The position numbers and the translations under genes were made by a program. Positions 12,357-22,110 of a stretch of 64,000 nucleotides of DNA are shown in pieces. The notes under the pieces were generated by a model, which had not been told where the DNA came from, did not search any database, and worked only from the letters and a program-made list of their open reading frames with translations. Positions within the stretch are counted from its first letter, which is position 1; each line of letters starts with the position of its first letter. The stretch spans positions 124,001 to 188,000 of the forward strand of contig JAIXMG010000039.1 in the NCBI GenBank assembly GCA_025201345.1, read 5' to 3'. The stretch comes from Thamnidium elegans. Lineage: Eukaryota > Mucoromycota > Mucoromycetes > Mucorales > Mucoraceae.

Positions 12357-13735
12357 TTTGTATTTTTTATATGTAAAAGGATAACAATTTTTTTATATTA
12401 TTAAAAAAGAACATAATTTAAAAAAAAATCAGTCACTTTAGGCATAAGTTAAAGGACCACTTATTAAAGAGGGGAAACAATGAGCTATGGTTTATTAAAC
12501 TCGATCTGTATTGATCAACCAAAAAAAAAAAACCATAGTACTTTATTTGATCGACAATAAACATCACATTTGTTCCACTGCTTTTAATAAAAATAATTAG
12601 CTTGAAATTCACAGATTCTTATAAAATAGAACTACCTAAAGTTTATTAATGACACGAATAGGTACTATAATCTTAAAGGGCCTTATCTTATTATGGATAA
12701 TGCACCCAAAAAATCTGACTCTTTAAAAATGTATCACAAAAGATAACAGCTCTGGCCAAAGACGGGATTCTCATCTTTTCGTACCGATTGATTCTAGGCT
12801 CTAGTTAAAGCCCGAACCAAACATCAAAGGTACGAGATACCGATATTTCTGCTAAGCGTCTTCAAAATATTTGATATTTAAATTTGTGAATTAAGTTTAA
12901 AACCATTTCGGTCGAGAGTGTTCAGTTCGAAAGGAGGTCTTTTTTTTATAGGGGTTGTTACTGATACCGGCATTTAGTATACTTAAATACGGACGATTTA
13001 CCTATCAGAAAATGTCTTTTGCTTATTATTTTTGGATAACAGAATCAGTCGTGGGGAAGCATACTGCCCCTTGGTGAAACCTCGTCATCACTTGAAGGTT
13101 GTGGCTTTTTCTATCAGTGTCGCTTTGGGTTTTACTAACTTGGAAGCTTCATATCCCGGTATGCGAGCCTTTACTTATCTGCATCACATCGCCTTCTGTG
13201 GCGGATTTAGACGACCTACAGGTAAGAAGAAAAAGGCATCTTCATTTTATCCAAGAAAGGTACGCTAAACATCTGCAAATTTAATTTCTTATGGTCCCGT
13301 ACGCAATATATATAGCCTAAAAAATATTTTTAGTTTCATACATATATATTTTGCAAAGGTTCTTCTTCTAATTCTATTATTGTATCAATATCATATAAAT
13401 CTCCTGCATTTCTTCTATATCAGAAAAAGTACACGTTTTTTATTCAGTATAAATTGAACTCCATATACATATATATATATATATATCTAAAGGTAAAGGT
13501 CGTCACACTTGAGCAACAGCAAAAAAAAGGCGGTTTACAAGAGCCCTCAATTCAACAGTACAAATGTACCATGAAAGCAACTACTAGGGCAATTCTTTGA
13601 TAGGTAAAGCAAAACAGAATGCCATCATGTGTGTTGGTGCATAAGTATCCCTCTTATTTAAACTTTGGACAATTTTTGCTCCTTTTTTTTTTATTGACTC
13701 TTTTTCTTTTTCTCTAAAAACATTCTCAAAAAAAT
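12357..13735. other. Intergenic region with a less AT-rich block
   Basis: No gene is supported. A block at about 13030-13270 is noticeably richer in G and C than its surroundings and keeps two overlapping short open frames on the plus strand (one includes VALGFTNLEASYPGMRAF, another VADLDDLQVRRKRHLHF). No family was recognised and there is no clear start or splice pattern. The final 100 bases are the T-rich leader of the next gene. Confidence 0.4.
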
Positions 13736-13981
13736 ATGCGAGCTAAATGTGTTTTATCGTTACTTTTTGCTTGTGTAATGATAGTAAATGCTAAACTTGT
13801 GAATTATAAACGAAGTACACTCAGCGAAAAAAATGAAGTGTTTGAACCAATGCCTCCTGCTACCGAATCTCCTGTAAAACCACCCACTTCAAATAACGCA
13901 GCTGAAGCTGATATTGAAGATATTATAGCAGAGACTGAAGCAAGAGTTAATGCTATTATTAGTGAAAATAGCTCTTTTTAA
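13736..13981 (+). CDS. Small secreted protein, hypothetical
   Basis: Intronless frame of 81 residues. MRAKCVLSLLFACVMIVNA is a textbook signal peptide with an A-x-A-like cleavage site, followed by KLVNYKRSTLSEKNEVFEP, where a KR pair could be cut by a Kex2-type protease. The mature part is acidic and proline-rich in the middle (PMPPATESPVKPP) and ends in a short helix-prone segment (DIEDIIAETEARVNAIISE). It has no cysteine after the signal. The start is the first ATG after a T/C-rich leader, and AATAAA lies about 7 bases past the stop. It sits 130 bases before the next gene on the same strand. No family was recognised. It may be a secreted peptide precursor or small effector-like protein, which is inference only. 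Confidence 0.55.
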   Translation: MRAKCVLSLLFACVMIVNAKLVNYKRSTLSEKNEVFEPMPPATESPVKPPTSNNAAEADIEDIIAETEARVNAIISENSSF

Positions 13982-14110
13982 AACTTAATAAACTTTCATG
14001 TTGATTAAACCACAGTCACCTTTTTTTTTTTTTTTTTTTTTTTTCATTCGCACATATTTTCTTTTTTTGTGTGCGCGCGTGTTTTTCTTTCGAACAAAAA
14101 ATAAAATAAA

Positions 14111-14504
14111 ATGTCATTTCCAAAAGTATCAGCTTCATTAGAACAAGTGTTACAAGAACTTGAAAATACAACAACTAATATATCAAACATTGAATTTAAA
14201 CAAGGCTCAACAGCGTTAATAGATAGTTTATTGTCACAACAAAAAAATTATGTTCGAGATGCTGATGAAAATGAAAATAAAGTTGCCTCACTTTGCATGG
14301 GCGAATCTTTATCAAAGTAATAAAGAAGTTAAAATACGCACACCAAAAAACTTACTTTTTTTTTTTTTTTTTTTTTTTGTAGTGTTATAAATATTGTACC
14401 TGATTCAAAAATATTAGGTGTACAAGATATTGTACCTCTTTTACGTTCTGCTTCTGAAATTAACGAGATTTGGTAATACTTTTTTGTACATTGTTTGTTT
14501 TTTC

Positions 14505-14536
<32 letters not shown>

Positions 14537-15679
14537 GTGTAGTAAAAGCGAAGAAATTGAGTCCGATATTCAAAACTTGTTGGCTGTTCATGATGATAAA
14601 CTTTTAAATATTTCTTATCTTAAAGAAGCTCAAGCTAAAGTAAGAAAAACATACATAATTTTTTTATCATTATTAAGCGAAAAAAAAAAAAAAAAAATAG
14701 AACGAAATAGAGATTGATATATTAACAGTCAGAAATACAGAACGAAATACAAATAACTTGGTTGAATACGAAGATGATTTACGAGAAGAAGAATTAGAGA
14801 TTGAACGATTAGAAGCAGAGCTACAAAAAAAGAGACGAGAAAATCAAATGCTTTCTAAACGTAGATTAGATAATATTCGTATAGGAGAAGATATTAGAGA
14901 AATGGCTAAAAAACAATCATCTAGTTTACAATCATCAAAAGAAAATGAAATTATAATGAAGGATATAGAAAAATTAAAGAGTCAAACAGATTTAGTAAAA
15001 CAACGTATTGCTGATTATGACGCTGATTTGGAATCATATCAACATGATAGAACTCATCATGGTGATACATCTTCTACTACGAATGCATTGTTTATTGGGC
15101 TTTGTTCCCGTGTTGAATCTTTATTAAATGAATCTAATAATGATCAAAATCCGAATTTAAATAGTTTGATAGCTAATTTTAAAGCAATTGAAACTGAATT
15201 GAAAGGTATACTTAGAAAAATTGAAGCTGCAAAAGAGAATGAAGAAAAAACTAAGAGAGCAAAGTAAGTATAAACATATCTGTATTCACTCTTTTTATTA
15301 ACATTTTTTTTAAAGGGCTGTTTATTATCAAATTTTATATTTTGTAAATGATAGAGTAATGTACCCAGACCAAGTTCGCGAAAATAACGTAGACTTTGAA
15401 AAGTTTAATGAACTTTTCCCTCATAACAACAATACAACCGTACCTCAATTACCGTTTATAAAGAGCGCCCTTGAATTAACTTGTATTCTTTTAAAGTTAT
15501 ACAATGAAGGTGATATCTCATTACCAAATTTAACTGCCTATATTGAAAGCTTAGTACAAGAACATGGCTTATCAAAAAATGTACCTAACACTACCATTTA
15601 TAAATTAGCGGCTGCTAACCTTGTGTCTATTGATCGATCGCATAAAGACAGTCTAGTAAAGTTGAAGTTGAACATGTAA
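14111..15679 (+). CDS. Coiled-coil protein with CENP-K/Sim4-like C-terminus, five exons
   Basis: Five exons join in frame to about 420 residues, starting MSFPKVSASLEQVLQELEN; junctions fall near 14316, 14383/14472, 14542/14639, about 14708 and 15265/15355. The middle (about residues 95-310) is charged coiled coil, for example LEIERLEAELQKKRREN and IEKLKSQTDLVKQRIADY. The tail contains VDFEKFNELFPHN, a leucine-rich helix, then a short tail with IYKLAAANLVSIDRSHKDS and VKLKL, whose order resembles the end of CENP-K (FEKF..FPLP, then YIELLLRSGIA.RHP....IRL). Family knowledge: CENP-K/Sim4 is an inner-kinetochore CCAN subunit. At about 420 residues it is longer than human CENP-K (about 270), so the match is tentative; a different coiled-coil spindle or kinetochore protein is possible. 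All introns carry long T or A runs. Confidence 0.6.
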
Positions 15680-16008
15680 AAAAAAAAAAAAAAAAAAATG
15701 CAAAACTAGAATAAAAAACTTTTTTATCGACGCAAAATTACTTGTATTTTCTTAAAAAGTAAAAGTATTTACAATTTTTTTTCTAAAGCATAGCAATATA
15801 TGTACACGTACAGGAGGCGAACTTTCACGAAATTGCAGTTATCACTAAATAGAAAAAAGACGAAACTAACAATTCCCAGTCCGAAACATTATCCGTATTT
15901 AGATTGGCATAACCAAATGACATAACAAACGTTTTGTTTAGTGCTAAAATAGTTTCCCCCCCTCCTTTTTTTTTTCTTTTTTCTCATCTCTTTTTATTTT
16001 TATTTTAA

Positions 16009-17692
16009 ATGACACAAGAAAATATACTTACACTTGATAACTTGGCAGATTCGTTAGCTAATGATAGTCGTATTAAAGTAGCGGCAGTAGATATTGACGG
16101 TCTATTACGTGGCAAAATTATCCATAAAGAAAAATTCCTGCAAGTAGCAAAAAGTGGTTTTGGTAAAATTATATTACACGCGCTTTTTTTTTCCTTTCCT
16201 AAACACTACTATACCTTAGGTTTTTGTTCTGTTGTATTCGGTTGGGATATTCAAGATAAGAATTATACAACGCCAATGGAATTTGCTGGTAAAGATTGTC
16301 AATACTTTGACTTAGTAGCTAAAATCGATTTATCTTCTTATCGTCGTATCCCATGGGAAGATAATATGCCATTCTTTTTTGTAAGTTTGTTTCATCCAAC
16401 AACTGGTAAACCACTTTATTGTTGTCCTAGAAATGTATTACAAAGCGCTGTAGATGAGTTTGCAGAGTTAGGTATCACTGCATATTGTGGGGTGGAATTT
16501 GAATTTTTTTGCTTTAAAGGTAAAAAGTGTGTGTGATCTGCACGCGTTTTGTATAAAATCAACTGATCTATTTGTGTATGTAGAAACTACTGAAAGTCTT
16601 GCAGAAAAGGGACATAGTCAATTACAACCACTCACGTTGGGTATGTGTGGTTACTCTGTATTACGTCCATTACAAAATCAAGAATTTTATTATAATGCCT
16701 TTGACTGGTTAAAACAATTCAAGGTAGATGTTGAAAGTTGGCATACAGAAACTGGACCTGGTGTATTTGAAGCAGCAGTGATGTATCAAAATGCTAAAGA
16801 AATGGGTGATCGTGCTACGTTATTTAAAACATCCATGAAACAAATTGGTTTAAAGCATAATGTGATGCCATCTTTTATGGCAAAGCCTTATGGTGATCAA
16901 CCAGGTTGCTCTGGTCATATGCATTTTAGCTTAAAGGATTCAAATGGAGATAATTTATTTGCTGTGGGTGAACCAAGCGATGTACCAAATATGACTAAAA
17001 ATATGCAATGGTTTTTAGCTGGTGTGTTGCGTGGTTTACCTAGTATTCTGGCTATTTTAGCTCCAACTATTAACAGGTACATGGTTTTTTTTGTTATTGT
17101 TTATTTACCCTTTTTTAAAATTATTTGTATGTACAGTTATAAAAGACTAGTGGAAAATTATTGGGCTCCTGTAAGTGTTTCATGGGGTATTGATTCGCGT
17201 CACAGCGCAGTGCGTGTGATTGCACCTCCTTCTACCTCTGCTAGTGCAACGCGATTAGAAATGGTATGTTTGTTTTTATTATTATTTCTTGAAGGAATGA
17301 AAACAAAGCGTGTGATTTTTATTATTATTGATTTGTGCACTGATATTAGATACTAATGACAGCATTTTTTTATATAGAGAGTATCTGGAGCGGATATTAA
17401 TCCTCATTTAGCTTTGGCGGCTGTACTTAAATGTGGATACTGGGGGATCCAAACAAAACAAAGTCTTCCTTCAGGACCTAGTAACTCTGCTGTTGATGTA
17501 ACAAACAATGAAAGGTTATCTCGTACGTTACAAGAAGCTACCAATGTTATGGACGCTAAAGGTTCTGTAGCTCGTAAAGTATTAGGTAATGAGTTTATTG
17601 ATCATTATGTCAGTACTAGAAGACATGAATGGATCTTATGGCAAAATGCTGTAACGGATTATGAACTGAAACGTTACATGGAGTTAGTTTAA
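16009..17692 (+). CDS. Glutamine synthetase-like (type I fold) enzyme, five exons
   Basis: Exon joins by frame: intron about 16161-16214 (SGFG/FCSVVFGWD), about 16520-16584, about 17077-17138 and about 17264-17377. The protein is about 435 residues. It has the GS beta-grasp start (VAAVDIDGLLRGKIIHKEKF) and catalytic signatures: VEFEFF (metal ligands), GPGVFEAAV, DRATLFKTSMKQ, GCSGHMHFSL, and YWAPVSVSWGIDSRHSAVRV (the substrate/ATP arginine region). It ends ALAAVLKCGYWGI and a helical tail. This is the prokaryote-type GS class I/FluG/lengsin-like branch, not the short eukaryotic GS II used for nitrogen assimilation. Family members ligate amines or amino acids to gamma-glutamyl groups; the real substrate is unknown. 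The leader is strongly pyrimidine-rich. AATAAA follows the stop. Confidence 0.85.
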
Positions 17693-18148
17693 TAAAGAAC
17701 CCCACAAAAAAATAAAAGGCACTTTTTTTTATTTATTTTCTATAAGAAAAAAAAAAGAAGGGGTATATATATGACATGCTAAAGGTTGTTTTTGTGATAA
17801 GTTGTATACTATTTTGATTTTAAAAGACTACACGATTTTCTATTATGTCCATACTATTCAAGTAAAAAGTTAATATAATTACTTAATTCATAAAATAAAT
17901 TCTACCGTTTTACCTGCCCACAGTGATCGCTATAACAAAGAAAACAAAAAAGGTCCCTTTAGTATATTCTTAAAAATAAGCTTTTTTTTAATTTCGTACC
18001 ATTGACCTCCTGTTAAATTAACTGGTTTAACCGTTGAAGGCATATTTATTATTATTATTATCTTTAAAAAAAGTATATTAAGGAAGAAGAAGAAGGAAGG
18101 AAAGAAAGAAAAAGCTTGTTATATAGTTGTTGCTTGATTTGTTTATGC

Positions 18149-18149
<1 letters not shown>

Positions 18150-18179
<30 letters not shown>
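18150..18179 (+). repeat. Poly-A tract, about 30 bases
   Basis: Uninterrupted A run in the intergenic space between the GS-like and MFS genes; one of the longest in the window. Confidence 0.8.
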
Positions 18180-18181
<2 letters not shown>

Positions 18182-18393
18182 CGGGGTGTTTTAAATGTCA
18201 ACAAAAACGATAATCTCATCTTTGTTTGTTTATTTTATGGAAAAACCTGAATCTTTAATTTTTATTTGGTTTCATTCGGAGCAACCATATTCAATCTTAA
18301 AAAAGTTGGGCCGTATACTTTTTGAAGCACTTGATAGTTTTTTCTTCTTCTTCTTATAAGGCCGGTCCTATTTATCACGATTTCTCTCTCTCA

Positions 18394-18396
<3 letters not shown>

Positions 18397-18434
<38 letters not shown>
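18397..18434 (+). repeat. Poly-T tract, about 38 bases
   Basis: Longest homopolymer seen in the window, preceded by a CT dinucleotide stretch. True length may differ because of sequencing or assembly error. Confidence 0.75.
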
Positions 18435-18437
<3 letters not shown>

Positions 18438-18969
18438 CCGGACTATGTTCTTTTAATGTATCAGCTTCACTTTTGTCATGACAACATAATCTTTTGTTGT
18501 TGTCATGGTAACCTATTTGCCATAGTGATAGCGTACTTTTATAAACAAAGGAAAAACAAGCTTTCTCAAGTTCCGATATGATTTACCATTTATTTCATAT
18601 ATAAATAACTGTTAAAAAATAAAATAAAAATAGTCTAACCCAAAACTGAATACCGTTTTACTTTCATGCATGAAAAAGTAAATCAAAAAAACCACATTTT
18701 TTTATACATTTTAAACAGTATATGAAAAGAAAAGAAAAGAAAAGAAGGGTTTCAAAACTGAGCCCCTGAAAAATACAGTACAATGTTCCAATATTGGAAT
18801 CAAACGTGGCTTACATCCCCTCTTCCTTCTATTCTAGGCCTTTTTTATATATATAATTGTATCCCCTCTCTCCCTCTTATTCACTCTCCACCTCTTTCTT
18901 TATAACCCTTCCCTTTATTTCCTCTTACGACCCTCTCTTTTCTCTCTTTTTTTTTTTTAATAAATAAAA

Positions 18970-21008
18970 ATGAATACAGTTTTGGAACAAGATGGTTTAC
19001 ATCAAACAATCGAGTTACAGTCATTAACACCAAACACAAACGAACCAAAGCAGCAAAACCGAATAGAAGAAATTGAACTAGTACACCGTTTAGATAAACG
19101 GTTACTTGTATTTGCCATGTTTGGTAACTTAGTAAAGTCTTTAGATAACGCCAACCTAGGTATAACTCCCTTTTTTTTTTAAGAAGTAACTTTTCTTTTT
19201 CTTAAAAGATTTTATTTTAGGAAGTGCTTTTATTAGTGGTATGGAAGAAGAATTAAATATAACAGGTTTACAGTATAATTGGATGGGAGTATTATTTACA
19301 ATTGGATATTTAACGTAAAGTAAAAAGCCACACACGTAATATATAAAAAAAGGAGGTACATATTGATTTTTTTTTCTAATAGTATGCAAATACCTTCCAA
19401 TATATTATTATCTAATATGCGCCCCTCTCGATATTTGCCTGCTTTGGAGATCATTTGGTGTATATTGACGGTATCCATGGCCTGCGTCCAATCTGTACGA
19501 GGTGTGTATGTGATAAGATTTTTACTTGGATTGGCTGAAGCTGGCTTTTATCCTGGTGTAAGGATCATTTTTATTTTTTTATTTAAAATTACTTATATAT
19601 TTCTCTTTTTTAAAGATTATATTCTTGGCTGGTACTTGGTACACAAAGAGAGAATTAGGTAAACGACTCGCTTTGATAACTATTTGCGGATCATTTGGAA
19701 GTGGGTTAAGTGGGGTAATACAAGCCGTCATGTTAAAAATGATGGATGGTATATTTGGTATTAGTGGGTAAGTTTTTTTTTTGTTTTGTTTGTTCCCCCT
19801 TTTTTTTCTCTATTAAAAAAGAACAAATAGGTGGCGTTGGATGTTTATGTTTGATGCATGTATTACGATCATTTTAGCAGTACTTGGATACCATTTTTTA
19901 CCGGACTATCCACATAATACTAACTGGTTAGACAAATCGGAAAAAGCAATTGCAATTGATAGATTAAATATTGATCATTCAGTAGAAGGAAAACGGGTTT
20001 CTAGTAGTAATCGATGGAATAAAATTAAAAGTTTAGCGAGCAATAAGTACTTGTATCCGTTTATATTTGGTTGGGCTTCGGTACATATATCGTTAGGTGC
20101 TGCGCATGTGCTGGGAATTGTAGCAAAGAAGCTAGAGTTTGACGCTGTTACTGCTAATCTATTAACTACAGTAAAGTATATATCTATTTTTTTTTTCATT
20201 TTATGAGTATAAATTAATTCTGTTTTTATTATTATAGCCAGATACAATTATTACGATGATATTCGGACTATGTAATGGATTCCTTAGCGATAAATATCGT
20301 ACTCGGATATGGTAAGTCGTCGTTGTTTTTTTTAATCTATGCCAGCTTTAAATTAAACCTTATGCAATAGGTGTATTGTAATTCCTGCCTTGATTGGACT
20401 AGTGGGAATGAGGTAAAAACACACACTTTCATGCATTAAACATAGACTAAAAATTTCAACCAGTCTTTTATCTGCATTTGTGCAACCGTTTCCAATTCTA
20501 TATATCGGTTTCTTATTAACGCATGCTGGTCTCGGTTCTCTTACTTCGGTACGTATATAATTTTTAAAGCAAGACGATCGTACTTATTTTGGAATGGGTT
20601 TAGATTGTTATGACTTGGGCTAGTGAAGTTATCTCAACCAATGGTGAAATAAGAGCTATGGCTATTGCTATTATGAATACTTTTTCGTCGTTGATGTGGG
20701 TATGGGTTCCGCTTGTATTATGGCCTGTGACAGATGCTCCTTATTACCGTAAGTTTTTTGTATACATTTTTCAAAATGATGTATTGATATCTTATTTTTT
20801 TTATAAAAAAAAAATAGACAAGGGGTTTACAACAGGTGCGGTTTTGATCGTTTTGTTTATTGGGTCCATGTTATTGATCGCTTACATGCAAAAAGTGGAT
20901 ACAGTCGTGTCTAATGAAGGTCATATACCACTATTACAAGATTCAGACGATGATGATGATGAAACTCTTAAAGTGCATCATAAAACTAGTTCGACATCAT
21001 CACTATAA
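18970..21008 (+). CDS. MFS transporter, anion:cation symporter family (Fen2/Vht1/Seo1-like)
   Basis: Many short introns interrupt a 12-helix MFS protein of roughly 490 residues. Joined pieces read LVKSLDNANLGSAFISGMEE, YNWMGVLFTIGYLTMQIPSN, NMRPSRYLPALEIIWCIL, VIRFLLGLAEAGFYPG, TWYTKRELGKRLAL and GWRWMFMFDACITIILAVLG with PDYPHN. This order is the hallmark of the ACS subfamily that includes pantothenate, biotin and nicotinate permeases of yeasts. The C-terminal half has FLSDKYRTRIW (inter-domain loop) and MTWASEVISTNGEIRAMAIA. It ends in a cytosolic acidic/serine tail (DSDDDDDET, SSTSSL). Role by family: proton-driven uptake of a carboxylate vitamin or related anion across the plasma membrane; substrate not determinable. 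It converges on the STYX-like gene with 89 bases between stops. Confidence 0.85.
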
Positions 21009-21097
21009 TTTTTTTTAGTTGCTGTATTTAATATAATAAAAAACAAAATGGGGATATAATCTAATAATACAAGCTTTTTTTTTCATTTTTTTTTCAT

Positions 21098-21353
21098 TTA
21101 CAATAACATGGATATGTAACCTGCATTAAGGTTTTGTTGAGGGGCTTGATCTTCAAGCCTGGATAGTCTTTTAGAGTCCTGCAATTGATAGTTCGAATTA
21201 GTATCGTCATCGGGTACGGATCTTCGTCGTCTGCGATTTATTTGTTGTCCAGTGTGATCTTCGTTCATGCCAATGGCTGTGTTACTTTGGCGTGCTTTAT
21301 ATATCGGTTCATATTCCTATAACTGCAATCAGTATTTTTTTTTTAATTGTCTA

Positions 21354-21390
<37 letters not shown>

Positions 21391-21964
21391 TTGAGTTGAC
21401 TCTTAAACCCATCGTTAGGATTAATACAAAGTCTTTTAGACTGTACGAAGTGATAAGCTTGTGATGCATCAATATTAAACGTTTCCATGACATAGGCAAT
21501 AACAAACGTAGGACTTCTAGACATACCACCGTTACAACAAACAACTACTTTCCCATGATTTGCTAATACGTTACGAATATATTCTGAAGTACTAGGAAAA
21601 TATTGAATTAAGTTTTGTAGATTGGAATCACTGACAATAAGTTGTTGATAGTTAAAATAGGCTGCCATGGTTTCGGTACGAAATAATTTAGCTTCATCTA
21701 GATCGACAAAACATGTTATATGTGTAATCCCTTTTTCTTTTAAGTACTGGACTTGACGACATGCTGAAAAGGGGCCTAAGTATACACCCGGCTATGGGTG
21801 AGGGTTGTTTGTTAGAAAATGAGATGTTTTTTTTTAAAAAAAGCTGAACTTACAACAATTTCTTGTATTTCTCTTCGCATTTCATAAACCCAGTCATCCA
21901 TACCACAGTAAGCATTGTTAAAGTATTCCTTGTTTAACGTAGGAGCGACCGATGCTTCTTCCAT
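21098..21964 (-). CDS. STYX-type dual-specificity phosphatase keeping the catalytic Cys
   Basis: Three exons. Exon 1 reads MEEASVAPTLNKEYF then DDWVYEMRREIQEIV; exon 2 PGVYLGPFSACRQVQYLKEK through the phosphatase core; exon 3 begins EYEPIYKARQSN and ends GYISMLL. Order and wording follow animal STYX very closely (YPMRREMQEILPGLFLGPY, FVIAY.METF, CINPN.GF..QL.EYE.IY). STYX is the pseudophosphatase that replaces the active-site Cys by Gly (HGNAGISRS). Here the P-loop reads VVVCCNGGMSRS, so a C-x5-R signature is present (Cys followed by NGGMS and Arg), with Cys in place of the usual preceding His. The tail has a basic patch (NRRRRRSVPDDD). The intron before exon 3 is almost pure A on the coding strand. 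About 225 residues. Activity is inference. Confidence 0.85.
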
Positions 21965-22110
21965 GTGTATTTTTTTTTAATTATATATAAAAGAAAAAAA
22001 AGTGCGGAATAAAGAGAAAGAGAGAAAAGAAGAAACAATTGAACTCACGCTTTCTTAAAAAAAAAAAAGCAGATGATGCAATCAAAAATCACATATAAAA
22101 GGCTTTTTAT

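Larger units (their letters stand above)
17693..18969. other. Intergenic region with very long homopolymers
   Basis: No gene seen. It contains an A run of about 30 (18150-18179), a T run of about 38 (18397-18434), a purine-rich stretch (GAAGAAGGAAGGAAAG, about 18083) and a short inverted pair, CATGACAACA at about 18477 and TGTTGTCATG at about 18497. The last 100 bases are a CT-rich leader for the transporter gene. Confidence 0.5.
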
